Source: Acidobacteriota bacterium (lineage in GTDB: Bacteria; Acidobacteriota; Vicinamibacteria; Vicinamibacterales; SCN-69-37). From it: a DNA stretch of 64,000 nt. Positions within the stretch are counted from its first letter, which is position 1; the number at the start of each line of letters is the position of its first letter. Positions 23,664 through 32,897 of this stretch are shown here, piece by piece. A model generated the notes under the pieces. It had not been told where the DNA came from. It did no database searches and saw only the letters and a program-made list of their open reading frames with translations. A program made the translations under genes and the position numbers. Location of the stretch: the NCBI GenBank assembly GCA_020853395.1, contig JADYYY010000011.1:1-64000 (forward strand), in the 5' to 3' direction.

Positions 23664-26150
23664 TTGTCGAGTCTTCCCGCGCTGACCGGCGACAAAGACC
23701 ATTCGCTCGCGGCGGCGCTGTCGCAGTGGCTGGCCGAGTACGAGGCCGCGGGGCGGCCCGGCGACCTCGCCCGTCCCGATCGGCCCGCGGCCGTTCGCGG
23801 TTCCGGCGGCGACGATCCGCACGTGACCGTCGTGCGGCGGCTGCCGGCGGCGCCTGCGGAGTACGCGCCGTTTCCCGAGCGGATCGACGAGCGGCTGCAG
23901 CGCGCGCTGGCGGCGCGCGGCATCGACCAGCTCTACACGCACCAGGCGGCCGCCCTCGACCACGCCCTCGCCGGCCGCGACGTCGTCATCGTCACGCCGA
24001 CCGCCTCGGGCAAGACGCTCTGCTACAACGCGCCCGTGCTCAACGCCGTGCTGACCGACCCGGCGTCGCGCGCGCTGTACCTGTTTCCGACGAAAGCGCT
24101 CGCGCAGGACCAGCTCGCCGAGCTGCACCAGATGGCCGAGCTCGTCGGGCAGGACGAGGGCGCCGAGATCGGCGTGTTCACGTACGACGGCGACACGCCG
24201 CAGGACGCGCGCCGGGCGATCCGCACGAGCGCGCACGTCGTGCTGAGCAATCCGGACATGCTGCACTCGGGGATCCTGCCGCATCACCCGCGGTGGGCGA
24301 AGCTCTTCGAGAACCTGAGGTTCGTCGTCATCGACGAGCTGCACGCGTACCGCGGCGTGTTCGGCAGCCACCTGGCGAACGTCGTGCGCCGCCTGCTGCG
24401 GGTCGCGGCGCACTACGGGTCGCGGCCGGTGTTCATCTGCTCGTCGGCGACGATCGCCAACCCGCGCGAGCTGGCCGAGCGGTTGATCGGCCGCGAGTTC
24501 GCCCTGGTCGATCGCAGCGGCGCGCCCCGCGGCGAGAAGTTCTTCCTCTTCGTCAACCCGCCGGTCGTCAACCGCCAGCTCGGCATCCGGCGGTCGTACC
24601 TGGCGGAAACGCGGCGGGCCGCGATCGAGTTCCTGAAGCGCGGCCTGCAGGTGATCGTCTTCGCGCAGAGCCGGCTGTCGACCGAGATCCTCACGACGTA
24701 CCTGAAGGACGCGTTCCAGGGGCCGCCGGGCAGCGCCGACGTCATCCGCGGGTACCGGGGCGGCTACCTGCCGTTGCGGCGCCGGGAGATCGAGCGCGGG
24801 CTGCGCAGCGGCGACGTGCGGTGCGTCGTGTCGACCAACGCGCTCGAGCTGGGCATCGACATCGGCGCGCTCGACGTCGCGATCATGGCGGGCTATCCCG
24901 GCACGATCGCGGCGACCTGGCAGCGCGCGGGCCGCGCCGGCCGGCGCAGCGGCCGATCGGCGGCCGTGCTCGTCGCGTCGAGCGCGCCGCTCGATCAGTT
25001 CATCGCCAGGAACCCGGAGTTCTTCTTCGGCGCGTCGCCCGAGCACGCGCTGATCGACCCCGACAACCTTCACATCCTGCTCGACCACGTGAAGTGCGCC
25101 GCCTTCGAGCTGCCGTTCCGGACCGGCGACGCGTTCGGCGCGCTGAACGTGCAGGAGATCCTGTCGGTGCTCGGCGAGGAAGGGTTCGTGCACGAGGCCG
25201 GCGGTGAATGGCAGTGGACGCAGGACTCCTATCCCGCCGACGCCGTGAGCCTGCGGTCGGTGACCTCCGACAACTTCGTGGTCGTCGACGTCACGGGCGA
25301 CGAGCGCGTGATCGGCGAGACGGACTTCACGAGCGGGCCGTCCACGCTGCACGAGAAGGCCATCTACCTCGTGGAAGGGCGGCAGTACCAGGTCGAGCGG
25401 CTCGACGTCGAAGGGCGCAAGGCCTTCGTGCGGCAGGTGGAGTGCGACTACTACACCGACGCGATCACGTACACGAAGGTCACGGTCCTCGATACGTTCG
25501 TCGCATCGGGCGGTGCCGAGGCCTCGCCCTCCGCGGAGGCGCTGGAGGCGCCCGGCCCGGCGGCGGTCCATGCGCACGGCGAGGTGCACGTCGCCTCCCG
25601 CGTGGTGGGATTCAAGAAGATCAAGTTCTACACGAACGAGAACGTCGGCTCGGGCGAGCTCGATCTGCCGGAACAGCAGATGCACACGACGTCGTACTGG
25701 CTGACGGTGCCGCAGCGCGTGATGGCGACGCTGCCGTTCAGCGCGGCGGATCGGCGCGACGGCGTGCTCGGCCTGGCCTACGCCATGCACAACGTCGCGC
25801 CGCTGCTCCTCATGTGCGACGTGCACGATCTCGGCGTGTCGATCGACGGCGTCAGCGTGGCCGGCGCGTCGCGGGTCGGCGGCGCCTCGCGCGCGGGCGA
25901 GACGCCGGAGCTGTCGCCGAACCCGACGATATTCCTGTACGACAACTACCCCGGCGGCATCGGCTTCAGCGCGTCGCTGTTCGGGATGCACGCGGCGCTC
26001 ATCGCGAGAACCCGCGAGCTGATCGAGGGCTGCCCGTGCGAGTCGGGGTGCCCGTCCTGCGTCGGTCCCGAAGGCGCGACCGGTCCGCTCGCCAAGGTGG
26101 TCGCCACGCACCTGCTGCAGATGCTGGCGGAGGCCCGGCGCGCCGCCTGA
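23664..26150 (+). CDS. mrfA: MrfA-like DEAD/DEAH-box helicase with DUF1998 domain
   Basis: A superfamily 2 helicase of about 828 residues: Walker A TPTASGKT, DExH box IDELHAYRG, motif III SSATI, and the C-terminal RecA motifs STNALELGIDIG and QRAGRAGRR. The last third is a DUF1998 region ending in the four-Cys zinc site CPCESGCPSC. This is the architecture of YprA/MrfA, a 3'-5' DNA helicase that works with the MrfB exonuclease to excise mitomycin C damage in Bacillus subtilis. The MrfB homologue follows five bases later. The N-terminus is uncertain: a TTG at 23664 gives the expected length, while in-frame ATGs at 23604 and 23529 lie in the repeat array. Confidence 0.9.
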   Translation: MSSLPALTGDKDHSLAAALSQWLAEYEAAGRPGDLARPDRPAAVRGSGGDDPHVTVVRRLPAAPAEYAPFPERIDERLQRALAARGIDQLYTHQAAALDHALAGRDVVIVTPTASGKTLCYNAPVLNAVLTDPASRALYLFPTKALAQDQLAELHQMAELVGQDEGAEIGVFTYDGDTPQDARRAIRTSAHVVLSNPDMLHSGILPHHPRWAKLFENLRFVVIDELHAYRGVFGSHLANVVRRLLRVAAHYGSRPVFICSSATIANPRELAERLIGREFALVDRSGAPRGEKFFLFVNPPVVNRQLGIRRSYLAETRRAAIEFLKRGLQVIVFAQSRLSTEILTTYLKDAFQGPPGSADVIRGYRGGYLPLRRREIERGLRSGDVRCVVSTNALELGIDIGALDVAIMAGYPGTIAATWQRAGRAGRRSGRSAAVLVASSAPLDQFIARNPEFFFGASPEHALIDPDNLHILLDHVKCAAFELPFRTGDAFGALNVQEILSVLGEEGFVHEAGGEWQWTQDSYPADAVSLRSVTSDNFVVVDVTGDERVIGETDFTSGPSTLHEKAIYLVEGRQYQVERLDVEGRKAFVRQVECDYYTDAITYTKVTVLDTFVASGGAEASPSAEALEAPGPAAVHAHGEVHVASRVVGFKKIKFYTNENVGSGELDLPEQQMHTTSYWLTVPQRVMATLPFSAADRRDGVLGLAYAMHNVAPLLLMCDVHDLGVSIDGVSVAGASRVGGASRAGETPELSPNPTIFLYDNYPGGIGFSASLFGMHAALIARTRELIEGCPCESGCPSCVGPEGATGPLAKVVATHLLQMLAEARRAA

Positions 26151-26155
26151 CTGCG

Positions 26156-27442
26156 ATGCGCCCCGACCTGATTCATCGGCTGCGCGACATCGTCAAGCAG
26201 CAGATCGCGCCCGCCCGGCCGGCATCCACGCCGCGCGAGCTGACGTACGTGCCGGAGCCGGACGGCTCGTCGCCGATGGCCGGGCTCGAGTCGGCGCTCG
26301 GCGGGGCGGCGCTCGACGATCGGGGCGCGTGCGTCGTGATGGACCGGCTGATCGAGGCGGATCGCTCGCACGGGCGCCGGCGTCTCGAGGCCTGCGTGCC
26401 GCTGCCCGCATGGCCGCTGCACCTGCTGGATCGACGCATGGCCGAGGCCGGCGGCTGGTGGCGCAAGGTGGTCTTCTTCGACATCGAGACCACGGGGCTC
26501 AGCGGGGGCGCCGGCACGCTCGCGTTCCTCGTGGGATGCGCCTGGTTCGAGGACGAGGGGTTCCGCGTCCGCCAGTTCCTGCTCGCGGCGCCGGCGGGGG
26601 AGCCGGCCATGCTCGCCGCGCTCGCCGCCCTCGTCGGCGATGCGTCGCTGCTCGTGACGTACAACGGGCGCACGTTCGACGTCCCGTTCATGGAAACCCG
26701 GTGGGCGTTCCATCGGCAGTCGAGCCCGCTCGACGACCTGGCGCACTTCGACATGCTGCCGGCGGCGCGGCGCCTGTGGAGCCGCCGCGAGTCGCAGGTG
26801 GGCGACGGCGGGTGCAGCCTGTCGGCGCTCGAGCGGGCGGTGCTCGGCGTGCACCGCGCCGGCGACGTGCCGGGCTTCGAGATCCCGGCGCGCTACTTCC
26901 ACTTCCTGCGCACCGGCGAGGCCGCCGCGATCGCGGGCGTCCTCGATCACAACCGCGACGACCTCGTGTCGCTCGCCGTCATGCTCTCTCACGCGCTGTG
27001 GCTCGCGCACGAGGGGCCGGACGCATGCCGTGAGCCAGGTGAACAGCTCGCGCTCGGGCGAATCTACGAACGCGCGGGCGAGGATGCGCGCGCGCGCACG
27101 GCCTATGAGCGCGCCGCCGAGGCGATGGACGATGAGGTGAGGCGCGCGGCGTTGGCGGCGCTGGCGGAGATGTTCAGGCGCGAGGCGCGCTTCGAGGAAT
27201 CCGCCGAGGCGTGGCAGCAGGTGCTCGACATGTCGCCGCGGTACGGACACGCGGTGTCGCCGCTCGATCGCCGCGCGGCCGAGGCCCTGGCGATCCATCA
27301 CGAGCATCGCCGGAAGGATCCCGAGGCCGCCCGCCGCTACGCCGAGACGCTCCGGCAGCGCGCGTCAGGTACGCTCCGGCGCGAGACCGAGCACCGGCTC
27401 AGGCGGCTGGAACGCAAGCTCGGAGGTCGACTGCAGATCTGA
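26156..27442 (+). CDS. mrfB: MrfB-like DEDDh exonuclease with TPR tail
   Basis: The 428-residue product starts five bases after the helicase stop. Residues 100-275 are an RNase H-like exonuclease: Asp109 and Glu111 in FFDIETTGL, the second Asp in YNGRTFDVPF, and His265 with Asp268/269 in DHNRDDLVSL complete the metal site. From about 290 on the sequence is helical with TPR-like units (LALGRIYERAGEDARARTAYERA). This matches YprB/MrfB, which pairs with MrfA in UvrABC-independent repair of DNA crosslinks. The immediate operon with the helicase supports that role. Bacillus is where it is known; function here is inferred. Confidence 0.88.
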   Translation: MRPDLIHRLRDIVKQQIAPARPASTPRELTYVPEPDGSSPMAGLESALGGAALDDRGACVVMDRLIEADRSHGRRRLEACVPLPAWPLHLLDRRMAEAGGWWRKVVFFDIETTGLSGGAGTLAFLVGCAWFEDEGFRVRQFLLAAPAGEPAMLAALAALVGDASLLVTYNGRTFDVPFMETRWAFHRQSSPLDDLAHFDMLPAARRLWSRRESQVGDGGCSLSALERAVLGVHRAGDVPGFEIPARYFHFLRTGEAAAIAGVLDHNRDDLVSLAVMLSHALWLAHEGPDACREPGEQLALGRIYERAGEDARARTAYERAAEAMDDEVRRAALAALAEMFRREARFEESAEAWQQVLDMSPRYGHAVSPLDRRAAEALAIHHEHRRKDPEAARRYAETLRQRASGTLRRETEHRLRRLERKLGGRLQI

Positions 27443-27496
27443 GCGGACGAGCGGGCCGAGCGGCCGGGTGTCGAGCGCGACACCCGGTGAGCCGGC

Positions 27497-27784
27497 TCAC
27501 GCGTTGGCTTGGGTCTTCTTCGCTCCGGCCTTGGTGGCCTTCGCGGCCTTGGCCGCCTTGTCGGCGGTCCGGCGCGTCTCGGCCGACTGCGTGCCGAACC
27601 GCTTCGTGAAGCGCTCGACCCGGCCCTCGGTGTCGATCAGCTTCTGCCGGCCCGTGAAGAAGGGGTGGCACATGTTGCAGATTTCCAGGTGCAGCTCGCC
27701 CTTCGTCGAACGCGTCCTGAAGGTGTTCCCGCAGGCGCACCGCGCCTCGACTTCGTCGTACTTCGGATGAATGCCGGTCTTCAC
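27497..27784 (-). CDS. rpmE: 50S ribosomal protein L31 (zinc-type) with Lys/Ala-rich extension
   Basis: A GTG at 27784 preceded by AGGAG with six-base spacing gives 95 residues. Residues 1-70 are L31, starting [19 protein letters not shown]; Cys16, Cys18, Cys36 and Cys39 make the zinc-binding C+ form. The conserved [17 protein letters not shown] follows. Residues 72-95 form a basic [14 protein letters not shown] tail that is longer than in most L31 proteins (about 70 residues) and probably contacts rRNA. It is placed alone, downstream of the aldo/keto reductase gene on the same strand. Confidence 0.95.
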   Translation of the reverse strand: MKTGIHPKYDEVEARCACGNTFRTRSTKGELHLEICNMCHPFFTGRQKLIDTEGRVERFTKRFGTQSAETRRTADKAAKAAKATKAGAKKTQANA

Positions 27785-27837
27785 AGCGAACTCCTGAGTG
27801 GCGAACCCAAACCCCAAGTATAGCCGAGGCCGGACCG

Positions 27838-28803
27838 CTACGGGATGACGTGCGTCCTGACCCAGCGATGCCGGCGCAGCCTGGACATGACCGCCGCCGG
27901 CAGCGGCCGGCCGTCCGACACGGCCATGTTGGCCTCCACGTGGCGCGGCCGGCGCATGCCGGGGATGACGGTGCCGACGTCGGGGTTGGCCAGGATGAAC
28001 CGCAGCGCCAGCTCCGGCAACGACATTCCGGCCGGCACGTCCGGCGCGAGCGCGTCGACCCGGTCGAGCGTCTCGGCCAGGTTCGCCGGCGTGAAGTACA
28101 GGTTCCGCCAGTCGCCCGCCGGCCACCGGCTCTCGCGCGTGAGCGTGCCGGTCAGGCTGCCCTCGTCGAACGGCACGCGCGCGACGATCGCGACGCCGCG
28201 CTCGCGGCACAGCGGGAACAGCTCGTCCTCGGGATTCTGGTCGAACACGTTGTAGACGACCTGCACCGCGTCGACGAGGCCCGTCTCGATCGCCCGGAGG
28301 CCGTTCGCCGGCTGCCACCGGTTGAGGCTGATCCCGAACGCGCGGATCAGCCCTTCGCGCTTGAGGTCGTCGACCGCGCGCTGCCAGCCCTCGTCGGCGG
28401 CCCAACTGTCGTCCCAGACGTGCAGTTGCTGCACGTCGATCGTCGAGAGGCCGAGGTTCTCGAGGCTGGTCTCGGTCGATCGGCGGATGTGATCGGGCGG
28501 GAACACGGCGCCCACGGGATCGCTCGCCTCGCCGGGCCACTTGCGGTTCATCGGCGGCACCTTCGTCGCCACGACGAGTGGTGCGCCGCGGTGGCCGCGC
28601 AGGACCTGGCCCAGCAGGCGCTCGCTGCGGCCGTCGCCGTAGGCGAGCGCGGTGTCGAAGAACGTGCACCCGAGGGCGATCGCTCCCTCGAGCGCCGCCA
28701 CCGACGCGGCATCGTCCGATCCCGACCAGCCGCCCATGCCCCAGAGCCCGTAGCCGACTTCGGAGACGGGCCAGCCGAGCCGCCCGAACGGTCGCGTCTG
28801 CAT
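27838..28803 (-). CDS. Aldo/keto reductase
   Basis: A 321-residue (beta/alpha)8 oxidoreductase. It shows the family signatures around the tetrad: Asp and Tyr in [18 protein letters not shown], Lys in [10 protein letters not shown], and His in [10 protein letters not shown]. The NADPH-binding end reads [21 protein letters not shown]. This is the bacterial group often annotated as general stress protein or sugar aldehyde reductase; the substrate cannot be told. It is divergent from the M28 peptidase gene, with a small palindrome between them. Confidence 0.92.
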   Translation of the reverse strand: MQTRPFGRLGWPVSEVGYGLWGMGGWSGSDDAASVAALEGAIALGCTFFDTALAYGDGRSERLLGQVLRGHRGAPLVVATKVPPMNRKWPGEASDPVGAVFPPDHIRRSTETSLENLGLSTIDVQQLHVWDDSWAADEGWQRAVDDLKREGLIRAFGISLNRWQPANGLRAIETGLVDAVQVVYNVFDQNPEDELFPLCRERGVAIVARVPFDEGSLTGTLTRESRWPAGDWRNLYFTPANLAETLDRVDALAPDVPAGMSLPELALRFILANPDVGTVIPGMRRPRHVEANMAVSDGRPLPAAVMSRLRRHRWVRTHVIP

Positions 28804-28812
28804 GGCGGTATT

Positions 28813-28828
28813 CTACCGGCGACGGTAG
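28813..28828. promoter_or_regulatory. Palindrome between divergent genes
   Basis: CTACCG-GCGA-CGGTAG is a perfect 6-bp inverted repeat in the 55-bp gap between the aldo/keto reductase and the M28 peptidase. Its location suits a shared operator, but no regulator is adjacent and chance occurrence in GC-rich DNA is possible. Confidence 0.3.
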
Positions 28829-28858
28829 GCGCCGCTCGCGGCCGGCTGCCGTCTGCTC

Positions 28859-30463
28859 ATGAGTGGATGTGCCATGCGCCGGATGTTCGTCTTCCTGTTC
28901 GTCGCCGGGGTCGTCGCCGGATCCGCCGCGCGTCCCGAATCGCGCCAGGCCGCCGAGCCCGTCGACGTCCCCGCGATCGCACGCATCAGGGCCGAGGGGC
29001 TCGAGCGATCGCAGGTGATGGACACGGCGTTCTGGCTGACGGATCGGTACGGTCCACGGCTCGACGGATCGCCCGAGTTCGAGGAGGCGGCCGACTGGGT
29101 GATGGATCGCCTGCGCTCCTGGGGCGTGGCAGCGGTCGCGAAGGAGCGCTTCCCGTCGCCGCCGGGATGGTCGCTCCTCGGCTTCCACGCGACGATGACC
29201 GCGCCGCGCGTGATGCCGATCGTCGGCATGCCCAAGGCGTGGTCGCCGGCCACGCGCGGCACCGTCACCGCCGACGTCGTCCGTCCCATCATCGAGAGCG
29301 ATGCCGACCTGGCGAAGTATCGCGGCGCGCTGCGCGGCAAGATCGTGCTGCTGCAGCCCGCGCGGCCGGTGCGGATGCTCGAACACGGCGACGGCACCGT
29401 GCTGCGCTACGCCGACCATGACGGCAAGTGGGAGCAGGAAGCGATGTCGCCGCCCGTGCCTCGCGGCTACCGGCCTGGCGGATCGAGCGGGCCCGTGAGG
29501 CTCGACCTGGTGCAGTTCTACCGAGACGAGGGCGCGATCGCGCTGTTCGATCGAGGGCCCACGAGCGACCTGTCGGCCGGCGGCAGCGACCTGTCCTGGC
29601 TGCAGCAGCGTCCCGACGGCGGCACCGTCTTGCTGCAGGACGAGGCCGTGGGTCTCGTGAACGGCAGGGTCGGCCTGCCGCAGGTCACGCTCGCGGTCGA
29701 GCACTACAACCGCATGGTGCGGCTGCTCGAGCACGGCGTGCCGGTCCGCGTCGAGCTGAACGTGAGCGCGCGGTTCGACGAGGCCACCCGTCCCTCCAGC
29801 TTCAACATCGTCGGCGAGATCCCCGGCAGCGACCGCGCGAGCGAGGTCGTGCTGCTCGGCGCGCACTTCGACTCGTGGCACGGCGCCACGGGCGCCACCG
29901 ACAACGCGGCCGGCGTCGCCGCGATGATGGAAGTGCTGCGGATCCTGAAGGCCACCGGGCTCGTGCCGCGCCGCACCGTGCGCATCGGTCTCTGGGGCGG
30001 CGAGGAGCTGGGCCTCGTGGGATCGCGGGCGTACGCCGCGGCGCACTTCGGCACGGCGGATCGTCCGGCGCCCGACGCCGCGCGGCTCGCCGCGTACTTC
30101 AACCTCGACAACGGCACGGGGCCGATCCGCGGCGTGTGGACACAGGGCAACGCGGCCGTGCAGCCGATCTTCCAGGCCTGGGCGGCGCCGCTGATGGATC
30201 TCGGCGTGACGATGATCAGCCCGCGCGGGGTCAGCCAGACCGACCACGTGTCGTTCGACGTGCTCGGGCTGCCGGCGTTCCAGTTCGTCCAGGAGCGCTA
30301 CGAGTACAACTCGCGCACGCACCACTCCAGCATGGACGTCTACGATCGCCTGCAGCCCGACGATCTGAAGCAGGTCGCGACCGTCGCGGCCGTGTTCGCC
30401 TGGCACGCAGCCACGCGCGATGACGTGTTGCCGCGCCGCGCGGCGGCGGGAGCGGCACGCTAG
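28859..30463 (+). CDS. Exported M28-family zinc aminopeptidase with PA domain
   Basis: A 534-residue protein with a signal peptide near the start ([18 protein letters not shown]). The start may be the ATG at 28859 or the one at 28874. Residues 130-280 fit a protease-associated insert. The M28 catalytic part follows: His and Asp in [18 protein letters not shown], the Glu-Glu pair in WGGEELGL, an Asp in FNLDNGTG and the last zinc His in RTHHSSMD. It should remove N-terminal residues from peptides in the periplasm or outside. Its stop codon overlaps the GTG of a small membrane protein by one base. Confidence 0.92.
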   Translation: MSGCAMRRMFVFLFVAGVVAGSAARPESRQAAEPVDVPAIARIRAEGLERSQVMDTAFWLTDRYGPRLDGSPEFEEAADWVMDRLRSWGVAAVAKERFPSPPGWSLLGFHATMTAPRVMPIVGMPKAWSPATRGTVTADVVRPIIESDADLAKYRGALRGKIVLLQPARPVRMLEHGDGTVLRYADHDGKWEQEAMSPPVPRGYRPGGSSGPVRLDLVQFYRDEGAIALFDRGPTSDLSAGGSDLSWLQQRPDGGTVLLQDEAVGLVNGRVGLPQVTLAVEHYNRMVRLLEHGVPVRVELNVSARFDEATRPSSFNIVGEIPGSDRASEVVLLGAHFDSWHGATGATDNAAGVAAMMEVLRILKATGLVPRRTVRIGLWGGEELGLVGSRAYAAAHFGTADRPAPDAARLAAYFNLDNGTGPIRGVWTQGNAAVQPIFQAWAAPLMDLGVTMISPRGVSQTDHVSFDVLGLPAFQFVQERYEYNSRTHHSSMDVYDRLQPDDLKQVATVAAVFAWHAATRDDVLPRRAAAGAAR

Positions 30464-30894
30464 TGCCGCCGCGCCAGCTCTTCCTCTTCAAGTTCGCCTG
30501 CTGGGCCGCGATCGTGTCGGCGGTCGCGCACCTCGCCGGCCACGTCGCGGGCCCCGCCGCGCCGGCCAACGACACCGAACGGCAGATCCTGGACCTGGCC
30601 ACCAACTACCGCTACGCGCTGCCGGGCGGATCGATGCGCTCGCTGATGGACTTCATGAACGGCTTCGGCCTGATGTTCGCGCTGCAGCTCGCGACGATGG
30701 GCGCCGCGGGCCTCGTCGTCGCGAAGCGGGCCGGCGACGACGGGCCGCTGATGCGCGCGCTCGCGCGCACGTTCGCGATCGGCGGCGCGATGCTGCTCGT
30801 GCTCTCGCTGATCTACTTCTCGCTGATTCCGTCGATGTTCCTCTCGACCGTCGCGCTCTGCTACGGCATGGCCGCCGTCTCGCCGCCTGAATGA
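30463..30894 (+). CDS. Four-helix membrane protein of unknown function
   Basis: The 143-residue product begins at a GTG that shares one base with the stop of the M28 peptidase gene (TAGTG), suggesting translational coupling. Four hydrophobic segments are visible (about 7-28, 64-86, 100-120 and 122-138). A conserved-looking loop, [19 protein letters not shown], lies after a polar N-terminal loop. This resembles small membrane proteins seen beside acidobacterial and proteobacterial enzymes (LIC_13387-like), without known activity. Confidence 0.75.
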   Translation: MPPRQLFLFKFACWAAIVSAVAHLAGHVAGPAAPANDTERQILDLATNYRYALPGGSMRSLMDFMNGFGLMFALQLATMGAAGLVVAKRAGDDGPLMRALARTFAIGGAMLLVLSLIYFSLIPSMFLSTVALCYGMAAVSPPE

Positions 30895-30927
30895 TGCGGC
30901 GAGGGCCGCGCCGAGCCGGTTCCCGTC

Positions 30928-32505
30928 CTAGCCTCGCGCCATCGCGAGCTGTTTGATCCGCCGGAGGTCGGCCTTGCCGGTGCCCAGCGTGGGGATCGCG
31001 TCGATCGGGACCAGGTTCTCCCGTTTGGGAACCCAGAGCTTCGGCAGGTCCGTCTCGGCGAGCCGATGCCACAGCACGTCGGGCGGGACGTCCGGCTTGG
31101 CGTAGAACGCCACGAGCCGTTCGCCACGCGTCGCGTCCGGAACGGCGGTGACGACCGCCGATGCGTCGCCGAGGATGCGGTTGATCGCATCCTCGACGCT
31201 CACGTGCGGCACCATCTCGCCGCCGATCTTGCTGAACCGCGAGACGCGATCGGTGATGAAGAGGAAGCCGTCCTCGTCGAGCCGGCCGATGTCTCCCGTG
31301 GCGTACCACCCGTCGCGAAGCACCTCGGCAGTGCGATCGGGCTCGCCGAGATACCCCATCATCAGGCTGGCGCCGCGCACGAGCAGGAGGCCTTCGCGGC
31401 CGACGGGCAGATCCTCGCCGGTCTCGCGGTCGACGACCTTCGCGTCCACGCCTGGAATCGGCCTGCCGACCGAACCCGGCCGGGTCCGCACGCGGCGGCC
31501 GGCCGGCGTGTCTTCGTCGGGCAGGTTGACGGCCACGACCGGCGACATCTCCGTCATGCCGTAGCCTTCGAGCAGGCCGATGCCGAACTTCTCGCGGAAC
31601 TCCGTCGCGAGCGGCTCCCGCAGCTTCTCGGCGCCGACGATGGCGTGCCGGAGCGTCGCGAACTGCTCCGGCGTACACCGGCGCAGGTACGTGCCGCAGA
31701 ACGTCGGCGTGCTGATCAGCATCGTCGCCTTGTACGTCTCGGCGAGCTCGCCGATCGTCTTCGCGTCCACGGGGTTCGGGTGGTAGACGACACCGGCGCC
31801 CTGGAGGAGCGGGAACCAGAACGTGCCGGTGAAGCCGAACGAGTGGAAGAGCGGCAGGATGCCGACGAAGACGTCGCGCGTCGTCATCGGGAAGATCGTC
31901 GAGAGCGAGTCGACGTTCGCGAGGACGTTGGCGTGGCTCAGCATCACGCCCTTCGGCACGCCGGTGCTGCCGCTGGAGAACATGATCGTGAAGAGCGGCG
32001 ACGAGGCCGAGGGCGGACCCGACAGGCGGCGCCGCAGCCAGCCGAGCGGCGCCAGGCGGGCTTGCGCGAGCGCCGCGAGCTTGTCGGACAGCCCGATCCT
32101 TTCGCGCACGTCCTCGAGGTAGACCATCGACGGATGCGCGGGCAGCCCGGCCTTCTCGAGGAAGCGCCGCGAGGTGAGGATCGTGCGGATGTCCGCTTGT
32201 CGGATGCACGTCTCCAGCGCGTCCGGCCCGGCCGTGAAGTTCAAGTTCACTGGCACCTTGCCGGCCAAGAGCAAGGCGAGGTTGGCGACCGCCGCGCCGA
32301 CCGAGGCTGGCAGCAGCGTGGCCACGTTGGTCTGTCCCGCGGTGAGACGTGCCAGCGCACGGGCCAGCGCGAAGCCGACGACGAGCATGCGGCCGTAGGT
32401 CAGCCGCTGGCCGGTCGAGTCCGCCACGGCAAGGCTGGACCAGTGCCGGCGTGCACTCGCGATGAGCTCCAGGTGGACGCGATCGGACGGACCGCGGGCG
32501 GGCAT
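30928..32505 (-). CDS. AMP-dependent acyl-ACP/acyl-CoA synthetase (Aas-like)
   Basis: An adenylate-forming enzyme. The ATG at 32505 has a GGGGG run five bases upstream and gives 525 residues; in-frame ATGs at 32520 and 32544 are alternatives. It shows the P-loop FSSGSTGVPKGVMLSH, the GYGMTEMSP motif, GDIG for ATP ribose binding, and near the end GTGKADLRRIKQLA with the catalytic Lys. The C-terminal wording and lack of a long linker resemble the synthetase half of Aas, which recycles fatty acids onto acyl carrier protein or lysophospholipids. It is divergent from the MFS gene. A separate fused synthetase occurs at 46981-49659. Confidence 0.88.
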   Translation of the reverse strand: MPARGPSDRVHLELIASARRHWSSLAVADSTGQRLTYGRMLVVGFALARALARLTAGQTNVATLLPASVGAAVANLALLLAGKVPVNLNFTAGPDALETCIRQADIRTILTSRRFLEKAGLPAHPSMVYLEDVRERIGLSDKLAALAQARLAPLGWLRRRLSGPPSASSPLFTIMFSSGSTGVPKGVMLSHANVLANVDSLSTIFPMTTRDVFVGILPLFHSFGFTGTFWFPLLQGAGVVYHPNPVDAKTIGELAETYKATMLISTPTFCGTYLRRCTPEQFATLRHAIVGAEKLREPLATEFREKFGIGLLEGYGMTEMSPVVAVNLPDEDTPAGRRVRTRPGSVGRPIPGVDAKVVDRETGEDLPVGREGLLLVRGASLMMGYLGEPDRTAEVLRDGWYATGDIGRLDEDGFLFITDRVSRFSKIGGEMVPHVSVEDAINRILGDASAVVTAVPDATRGERLVAFYAKPDVPPDVLWHRLAETDLPKLWVPKRENLVPIDAIPTLGTGKADLRRIKQLAMARG

Positions 32506-32632
32506 CGATCCCCCTGTCATGGGGCGGGATCTTACGCCATTCACTCCGGAATGCCCGGCGCTCGTGACGTCGAGCCATCACCGAGGCGCGGCCGCCGGAC
32601 CGCCGCGCGAGCGCCCGCGGAGGCGGCCGGAT

Positions 32633-32663
32633 TTGACAACGACCTGGACGCCCGCCGTATGAT
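32633..32663 (+). promoter_or_regulatory. Sigma-70-like promoter of the MFS transcript
   Basis: TTGACA (32633-32638) is a perfect -35, followed after a longish 19-bp spacer by TATGAT (32658-32663), one mismatch from the -10 consensus. A start near 32670 would place the leader ORF ATG (32674) almost at the 5' end. It stands out against the GC-rich background. Confidence 0.6.
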
Positions 32664-32673
32664 TGCCGACTCG

Positions 32674-32808
32674 ATGTCCGTCCTCTCGATCACTTCGCGC
32701 GTGTCCTTCTGGCGTGCCTCCCGGCGTCTCGCAGGCGCCGGTACGCCGCAGGCCGTGCATTCGTGCGCGCTGACTCGCCGCGACGATCCGACCGCGAGCA
32801 CTGGATGA
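32674..32808 (+). CDS. Leader peptide ORF of the MFS attenuator
   Basis: A 44-codon frame starting four or so bases after the predicted transcript start (MSVLSITSRVSFWRASRR at its beginning, a TRRDDP stretch near the end) and stopping at TGA 32806-32808. The stop lies inside the left arm of the predicted antiterminator (32803-32817). It has no resemblance to a known protein. Its value is as a ribosome sensor: where the ribosome pauses would decide which hairpin forms. Coding status is inferred from this placement, not from homology. Confidence 0.45.
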   Translation: MSVLSITSRVSFWRASRRLAGAGTPQAVHSCALTRRDDPTASTG

Positions 32809-32877
32809 TCTGAGCCCAACATCACGGACCTGATTTCGAGGGCCATCATCCAGTTCGGATGATGGCCCTTTTCTTTT
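32803..32877 (+). terminator. Transcription attenuator: intrinsic terminator with competing antiterminator
   Basis: The terminator is GGGCCATCATCC (32840-32851), loop AGTTC, GGATGATGGCCC (32857-32868), then TTTTCTTTT: a perfect 12-bp stem with a U-tract, 21 bases before the MFS ATG. Upstream, GGATGAT and GCCC (32803-32809 and 32814-32817) can pair with the terminator's left arm (32840-32851), making a mutually exclusive antiterminator. A leader ORF ends at 32808 within that arm. Confidence 0.8.
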
Positions 32878-32897
32878 GCGGAAGGAGAGGGATCGTC

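Noticed and set aside
27497-30406. A 969-codon minus-strand frame
   Set aside because: Only its last 95 codons are real (L31, GTG start at 27784 with AGGAG). The rest is antisense to the M28 peptidase or out of frame with the aldo/keto reductase.
32859-32897. ATG at 32859 as the MFS start
   Set aside because: It lies within the terminator stem; the ATG at 32898 has a proper ribosome site and typical N-terminus.
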